This document shows positions 59,942 through 64,000 of a stretch of DNA of 64,000 nucleotides, one piece after another (positions within the stretch are counted from its first letter, which is position 1; each line of letters opens with the position of its first letter). The position numbers and the translations under genes are program-made. The notes below the pieces were generated by a model. It was not told the origin of the DNA and searched no databases. It worked only from the letters and a program-made list of their open reading frames with translations. The DNA is from Chitinophagaceae bacterium. GTDB lineage: Bacteria; Bacteroidota; Bacteroidia; Chitinophagales; Chitinophagaceae. The stretch is from the NCBI GenBank assembly GCA_016719015.1, contig JADKAZ010000002.1, positions 124,001-188,000 on the forward strand, written 5' to 3'.

Positions 59942-61066
59942 TTAGAATATTTTATATTGTATCCTAAGGTCAATAAAGTCAGCAGTGAATTTGTGCACTT
60001 TCATATTGAACCCGGCATAGAGGTGTTTATTTAGTTTGTATCGCAAACCCCAGCGATGATAAAATGGTGTCTTATAGAAAGCAGGATAATTGGTAATGAA
60101 ACGGCCATATTGCTGGCTGAAAGTAATTTTATTAAACAAAAACTCATGTCCAGCATAAACCCCGGCTAAAGTAGCAGGCTTACTATTGTCAGCAGGAACA
60201 CCGGGTGCATCAACAAATTTGTTATAATACATTTCTGTTCCCAGTGACATTCCGCTGATCCGGCTTACTTTTTTTGTTGCAACCAGAAATAATCCAGCCA
60301 TATAGTTGCGGGTGGTTTTCCATTTCCGATGATATCCTTGCTTTGGTACAAACATCAACCCCGCATCCAGTCCTGCTTTTTGCTCACTCCATCTATAACG
60401 GGGAGGTTTTTTATACCTGGGTAAATGATTATTATCGGGATAGTAAAGAAGAGCGGCAGAAAATGTACTCCAGTTTAGTCCGGCATTAGGTTCTTTATAA
60501 TTACCGTTGGACATATGATTGAAATTGGCATTGCCCTGGAGAATTAATTTTTTCCCAAAATGTATTCCAAAGCCAGCGGATACATGCAGGTACGGTGTGA
60601 TAGGTAAACTATAATTATTGTTCTTTGGATTTGTGATGCTGTCAAATGGTTTGGTAAAATAGCCGAGGCCCATATCACCCCTGAATTGAAATTGAAAATG
60701 GTTGCCAATTCTATAAACCGGCTCTAAAAAATAAGAACCAATAAATCCACTGCCAAGAATAGAAGTGCCAAGGTCATAGTAGGAAAATGAAAAGCCTTTA
60801 CGGATGTAGGTTCTGCAATAGGCATACGAGGGAGAATCAACAGATTGTTTGGACAAATCAAATGAAAATCCTTTAGGTTTTGCATTTTCTATACTTTGAA
60901 CATCATGATTATGTACCAGTACAGCTCCTGAATGAAGATTGAAACCAAACACCCTTTGCCGGGAATCTTTCTGGAGCATGGAAGTATCCTGGGCGGCAAG
61001 TATGAATGAGAGCCCACAGCACAATAAAAAGAAAAAGTATCGCATAGAGGTGGAAAAATACTTCAA
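59942..61066 (-). CDS. PagL-like lipid A deacylase (acyloxyacyl hydrolase family)
   Basis: A 374-residue outer-membrane protein with signal peptide around MRYFFFLLCCGLSFILAAQ (an ATG at 61045 is an alternative start). The barrel includes NFNHMSNGNYKEPNAGLNW, corresponding to the His-Ser catalytic region of PagL/Lipid_A_deacyl enzymes, and later KKVSRISGMSLGTEMYYNKF. PagL removes a 3-O acyl chain from lipid A in the outer leaflet. The chain is longer than PagL of Pseudomonas (about 170), as is common in Bacteroidota members. Activity is inference. Confidence 0.82.
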   Translation of the reverse strand: MKYFSTSMRYFFFLLCCGLSFILAAQDTSMLQKDSRQRVFGFNLHSGAVLVHNHDVQSIENAKPKGFSFDLSKQSVDSPSYAYCRTYIRKGFSFSYYDLGTSILGSGFIGSYFLEPVYRIGNHFQFQFRGDMGLGYFTKPFDSITNPKNNNYSLPITPYLHVSAGFGIHFGKKLILQGNANFNHMSNGNYKEPNAGLNWSTFSAALLYYPDNNHLPRYKKPPRYRWSEQKAGLDAGLMFVPKQGYHRKWKTTRNYMAGLFLVATKKVSRISGMSLGTEMYYNKFVDAPGVPADNSKPATLAGVYAGHEFLFNKITFSQQYGRFITNYPAFYKTPFYHRWGLRYKLNKHLYAGFNMKVHKFTADFIDLRIQYKIF

Positions 61067-61107
61067 AAAAATGAAAAGGGAATAGGCTTCTGGTAAGAAT
61101 CTGGCAG

Positions 61108-61632
61108 CTATTTGAAAAGAATACTACTCATTATTTTCCTGGCTGTTTCGGTGTGGTCATTTTTGTTTGCATCGGCTACAAACGTAACCAGGTAAAGCCT
61201 TGATTTAAAAAAACAATACCATTGAGTAGTTACAACCCTCAGCGATTCATCGAGCTTGTTATAGCCCGAAAAAATTATTTCTGCTGCATCCATATTGTTC
61301 CATTTAAAATAGCGGAGGCTTTCCTGCTTAAAATCATTAAACTGTTTTTTTAAGGCATCTGTGACTCCTGGAAAAAGATTTCTGACTTTTATCTCCGTGC
61401 CATATCCGGCTTTATATGTCACCCTGATGTTGATATTTTCAAAAAAATCATCTGATGCGGTGTCCGGAGGAGAAGTAAAAAAAACCCGGTTACCTTCCTT
61501 CACTTTATTTATCCAGGTGGAAGGATATTTAGCCGTAAACATACCGGCAGTATCCGTAAATGTTTTCCATTGCTGGCCAAAAGAGAAAATAGGAAATAAG
61601 GTGAATAATAATATATATATAGAATGGCGCAT
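61108..61632 (-). CDS. Secreted protein, PsbP/DcrB-like
   Basis: A 174-residue protein with signal peptide (MRHSIYILLFTLFPIFSFG). The start of the mature part, WKTFTDTAGMFTAKYPSTW, and the ending LYLVTFVADANKNDHTETA with RKIMSSILFK match the general PsbP/DcrB-like fold, in which an N-terminal strand pair leads to FTAKYPSTW-like motifs. Function unknown. It lies 41 bases upstream of the PagL-like gene on the same strand and may be co-transcribed with it. Confidence 0.65.
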   Translation of the reverse strand: MRHSIYILLFTLFPIFSFGQQWKTFTDTAGMFTAKYPSTWINKVKEGNRVFFTSPPDTASDDFFENINIRVTYKAGYGTEIKVRNLFPGVTDALKKQFNDFKQESLRYFKWNNMDAAEIIFSGYNKLDESLRVVTTQWYCFFKSRLYLVTFVADANKNDHTETARKIMSSILFK

Positions 61633-61768
61633 AAACTGATTTTAAACGTAATATAGAATGAATTTATCAATCACAGGTTGCTTCCTGTTCGTAGCATAGT
61701 AAAATACCCGATGGAGGGTACTTTTCCTGTTCATTGGTTTTACAATCTTTACCACAGAAAAAAATAAC

Positions 61769-62248
61769 ATGAAAAAGGCAATATTAATATTCCTCATTTT
61801 TTTGAATCTTAGTGTAAATGCACAGTCTGTTCCTGGCCCGGCTACTTACCCTGTAAAGGGCCTGTTAATGAGTGTTAAAGATTGGGGCAGCCGTTCAATT
61901 ATGATATTAAACGCATTCTTTGAAGAAACGAAAGACAGCATTATTTCCCAGATAGGTGAGGAAGAGTTTGATGAAATGAAAAGCAACTGCAGTTCTTCTG
62001 GCTGGCCCCAAGGGGTTTATTCATCCGGGATGAGTGACGAAGATGAAGTGGCGTTTGATAGAAAATTAAATGAATTAAAAATGTATAGAATTGCCAGCTA
62101 TACCCATAAGTACAATGGTAAGATATTTGACCGGTATGTCATTGTAAGGGTACCTTTTGAAGAAAACAAAAACTGGAACCCTCGTATCCAATGGAAGGGG
62201 AATATTTATTTTTTGTTGAAAGAAAAGGATATTGAGCTTATCCAATAA
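61769..62248 (+). CDS. Small secreted protein of unknown function
   Basis: A 159-residue protein with signal peptide (MKKAILIFLIFLNLSVNAQ). The mature part is acidic (EETKDSIISQIGEEEFDEM) and has NCSSSGWPQGVYSSGMSDED; it ends with a beta-rich part (IFDRYVIVRVPFEEN, IYFLLKEKDIELIQ). No domain recognised. Divergent from the PsbP-like gene and upstream of glnS. Confidence 0.6.
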   Translation: MKKAILIFLIFLNLSVNAQSVPGPATYPVKGLLMSVKDWGSRSIMILNAFFEETKDSIISQIGEEEFDEMKSNCSSSGWPQGVYSSGMSDEDEVAFDRKLNELKMYRIASYTHKYNGKIFDRYVIVRVPFEENKNWNPRIQWKGNIYFLLKEKDIELIQ

Positions 62249-62373
62249 AGGTCGACCAGGTATTTTACATTTAACCGCCACAGTACGAACTTTCATCCTA
62301 TTTATGCTTAAAGTTATTGGGGGGAAAGGCTAAAACAAGCAGGTGTGATTTTACTTCAACCTTCTCATTTCCT

Positions 62374-62381
62374 TACCTTTG
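62374..62381 (+). promoter_or_regulatory. -7 promoter box (TACCTTTG) of glnS
   Basis: TACCTTTG matches TAnnTTTG and ends 6 bases before the glnS ATG, so the transcript probably has almost no 5' leader. Confidence 0.55.
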
Positions 62382-62387
62382 CATACT

Positions 62388-64000
62388 ATGCCGGAAAAAA
62401 TAAATCAGCCTGCCGGACCGGCAGGAAAAGAAGAACGCAGTCTTAATTTCCTTGAAGAAATTATTGAAAATGACTTGAAATCAGGCAAATATAAAAGCAT
62501 TGTTACCCGTTTTCCGCCGGAGCCTAATGGATATTTGCATCTTGGTCATGCTACTACTATCTGCTTAAATTTTGGACTTACTAAAACATATCCGGGCTAT
62601 ACCAACCTGAGGTTTGATGATACTAATCCTGTAACGGAGGAAACAGAATATGTGGAAAGTATAAAAGAAGATGTAAAGTGGCTGGGATTTGAATGGAAGA
62701 ATGAACGATATGCAAGTGATTATTTTGACCAGCTTTTTGAATATGCAATTAAACTCATTGATAAGGGGCTGGCTTATGTTGATGATAGTACATCAGAAGA
62801 AATGGCCGCTTTAAAAGGTTCTCCAACAGAGCCTGGCAGAGATAGTGTATTCCGGAGTCGCACCATCGGGGAAAACAAGGATTTATTTGTACGAATGAAA
62901 AATGGTGAATTCCCGGATGGAAGCCGGACTCTCAGAGCCAAGATAGATATGGCGCATACTAATATGCTGATGAGAGATCCAATTCTTTACAGGATAAAAC
63001 ATGCCCATCACCACCGCACCGGTGATAAATGGTGTATTTACCCCATGTATGATTTTGCACATGGACAAAGTGATTCCATTGAAGAAATAACACACTCTAT
63101 CTGCACATTAGAATTTGTACCGCACCGGGAATTATATGACTGGCTGATAGAAAAATTAGAAATCTATCCTTCCCGTCAATACGAGTTTGCCCGGAAGAAT
63201 ATTAATTATACGGTAATGAGTAAAAGAAAACTATTACAGCTCGTTACCGAAAAGCATGTACAGGGTTGGGATGATCCCCGTATGCCGACCATAACCGGGC
63301 TGCGAAGAAGGGGCTATACGGCAGAAAGTATCCGTGACTTTTGCGAAAGGGCCGGCATCGCCAAAAGGGAGAATATTGCCGATATCGGATTGCTTGAGTT
63401 TTGTGTAAGGGAGCACTTAAATAAAATTGCATTACGGAGAATGGTGGTATTTGACCCTCTCAAAATTGTTATTACAAACTATACGGGTGGAGGAGAGGTT
63501 TTGCACAGTGAAAATAATCCCGAAGATCCTCAAGGAGGGGTGAGAGAAATTCCTTTTTCAAACGAAATTTATATTGAAAGAGATGATTTCATGGAAAATC
63601 CATCCAAAAAGTATTTTCGATTAGCTCCCGGCCAAATGGTGAGATTGAAATCAGCTTATATTATTAAATGCGAAGAAGTAATTAAAGATGCTGATGGAAA
63701 TATTACTCAACTTAATTGTACTTATATTCCGGACAGTAAAAGTGGCAACGACACCAGTGGCATCAACGTAAAAGGGACCTTGCATTGGGTCAGTCTTAAA
63801 ACAGCTATCTCCGTGGAGATACGGGAATATGACAGGTTGTTTAAAGTAGAAGACCCTACTGATGAAGAGGGGGATTTTAAGGAATATTTGAATCCGGATT
63901 CATTAAAAATTGTTTCGACCGCCCTTGCAGAACCATCCTTGGCCAAGGCTAAATTTGATGATCGTTACCAGTTTATACGTAAAGGATATTTCTGTTTAGA
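62388..64000 (+). CDS. glnS: Glutaminyl-tRNA synthetase, 5' part
   Basis: The first 537 codons of a class I synthetase that charges tRNA-Gln; the gene continues past the window. Start MPEKINQPAGPAGKEERSLN, then the HIGH-type motif FPPEPNGYLHLGHATT, the LRFDDTNP stretch that recognises the substrate, YDFAHGQSDSIEEITHS and the KMSKS-type motif VMSKRKLLQL. The anticodon-binding beta-barrel begins near 350. The FDDTNP and FAHGQSD motifs favour GlnRS over GluRS. No stop is reached. Confidence 0.96.
   Translation, partial: MPEKINQPAGPAGKEERSLNFLEEIIENDLKSGKYKSIVTRFPPEPNGYLHLGHATTICLNFGLTKTYPGYTNLRFDDTNPVTEETEYVESIKEDVKWLGFEWKNERYASDYFDQLFEYAIKLIDKGLAYVDDSTSEEMAALKGSPTEPGRDSVFRSRTIGENKDLFVRMKNGEFPDGSRTLRAKIDMAHTNMLMRDPILYRIKHAHHHRTGDKWCIYPMYDFAHGQSDSIEEITHSICTLEFVPHRELYDWLIEKLEIYPSRQYEFARKNINYTVMSKRKLLQLVTEKHVQGWDDPRMPTITGLRRRGYTAESIRDFCERAGIAKRENIADIGLLEFCVREHLNKIALRRMVVFDPLKIVITNYTGGGEVLHSENNPEDPQGGVREIPFSNEIYIERDDFMENPSKKYFRLAPGQMVRLKSAYIIKCEEVIKDADGNITQLNCTYIPDSKSGNDTSGINVKGTLHWVSLKTAISVEIREYDRLFKVEDPTDEEGDFKEYLNPDSLKIVSTALAEPSLAKAKFDDRYQFIRKGYFCL

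Noticed and set aside
1..64000. tRNA, rRNA, CRISPR array, insertion sequence or prophage
   Set aside because: I looked through the gaps between genes and saw no cloverleaf, repeat-spacer array, transposase or phage gene. No gap exceeds 300 bases.

Overview
The window looks like a chromosomal segment of a Bacteroidota bacterium, most likely of the Chitinophagaceae. The grounds are: a roughly 40% GC, densely coding genome; start codons mostly without Shine-Dalgarno sequences; several TAnnTTTG-type -7 promoter boxes; a DUF4295 gene directly behind rpmB-rpmG; bacillithiol genes (bshC, bshB1, a YfiT-type transferase); a DUF4294 protein; and many outer-membrane barrel proteins. I see no tRNA, rRNA, CRISPR array, insertion sequence or prophage. 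The taxonomic call is inference.

Layout. 1-1259 is the 3' end of a TonB-receptor-like barrel gene. 1406-4478 is a translation and secretion block (rpmB, rpmG, DUF4295, ftsY, rimO). 4577-9020 holds two envelope proteins of unknown role, polyphosphate kinase and GMP reductase. 9161-20956 carries a complete predicted route from 4-hydroxyproline to 2-oxoglutarate: a DapA-family deaminase and a semialdehyde dehydrogenase on the left, a hydroxyproline epimerase and a FAD-dependent D-amino-acid dehydrogenase on the right. The halves are separated by a PhnA-like protein, a secreted TPR plus PPX/GppA-like protein, a sterol-desaturase-family enzyme and a large secreted VPS10-type propeller. A PqqB-like lipoprotein sits inside the right half. 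21013-26600 has bshC, a small barrel protein, a caspase-TPR-barrel fusion and a lipoprotein. 26633-34096 has purE and purK separated by a complete RND efflux operon.

34311-44811 contains HPPD (tyrosine catabolism), an L,D-transpeptidase fused to a TonB C-terminal-like domain, aspartate kinase and fructose-1,6-bisphosphatase (divergent), an ABC ATPase-FKBP-YfiT-Nudix run in which the Nudix gene is frameshifted, folC, and a TonB-like protein. 43909-47716 is a tight four-gene operon (arginase-family enzyme, small membrane protein, radical SAM enzyme, EamA transporter). 47880-53676 has a fatty-acid desaturase, bshB1, a DUF4294 protein and a cytochrome c maturation pair (CcmE of CxxxY type with a CcmF/CcsA-like heme lyase). 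53850-64000 has an acyl-CoA dehydrogenase, a YggS-like PLP protein, a LytS/LytTR two-component pair, a PagL-like lipid A deacylase, several small secreted proteins of unknown function, and glnS running off the window end.

Most of the window is core metabolism and envelope biology. The parts most worth a second look are the split hydroxyproline locus with its extracytoplasmic accessory genes, the secreted TPR-ASKHA protein, the surface caspase-barrel fusion, the L,D-transpeptidase/TonB_C fusion, the uncharacterised radical SAM operon, and a set of small repeats and hairpins, one of which has been absorbed into the epimerase reading frame. I cannot point to one clearly new multi-gene defence or biosynthetic system.
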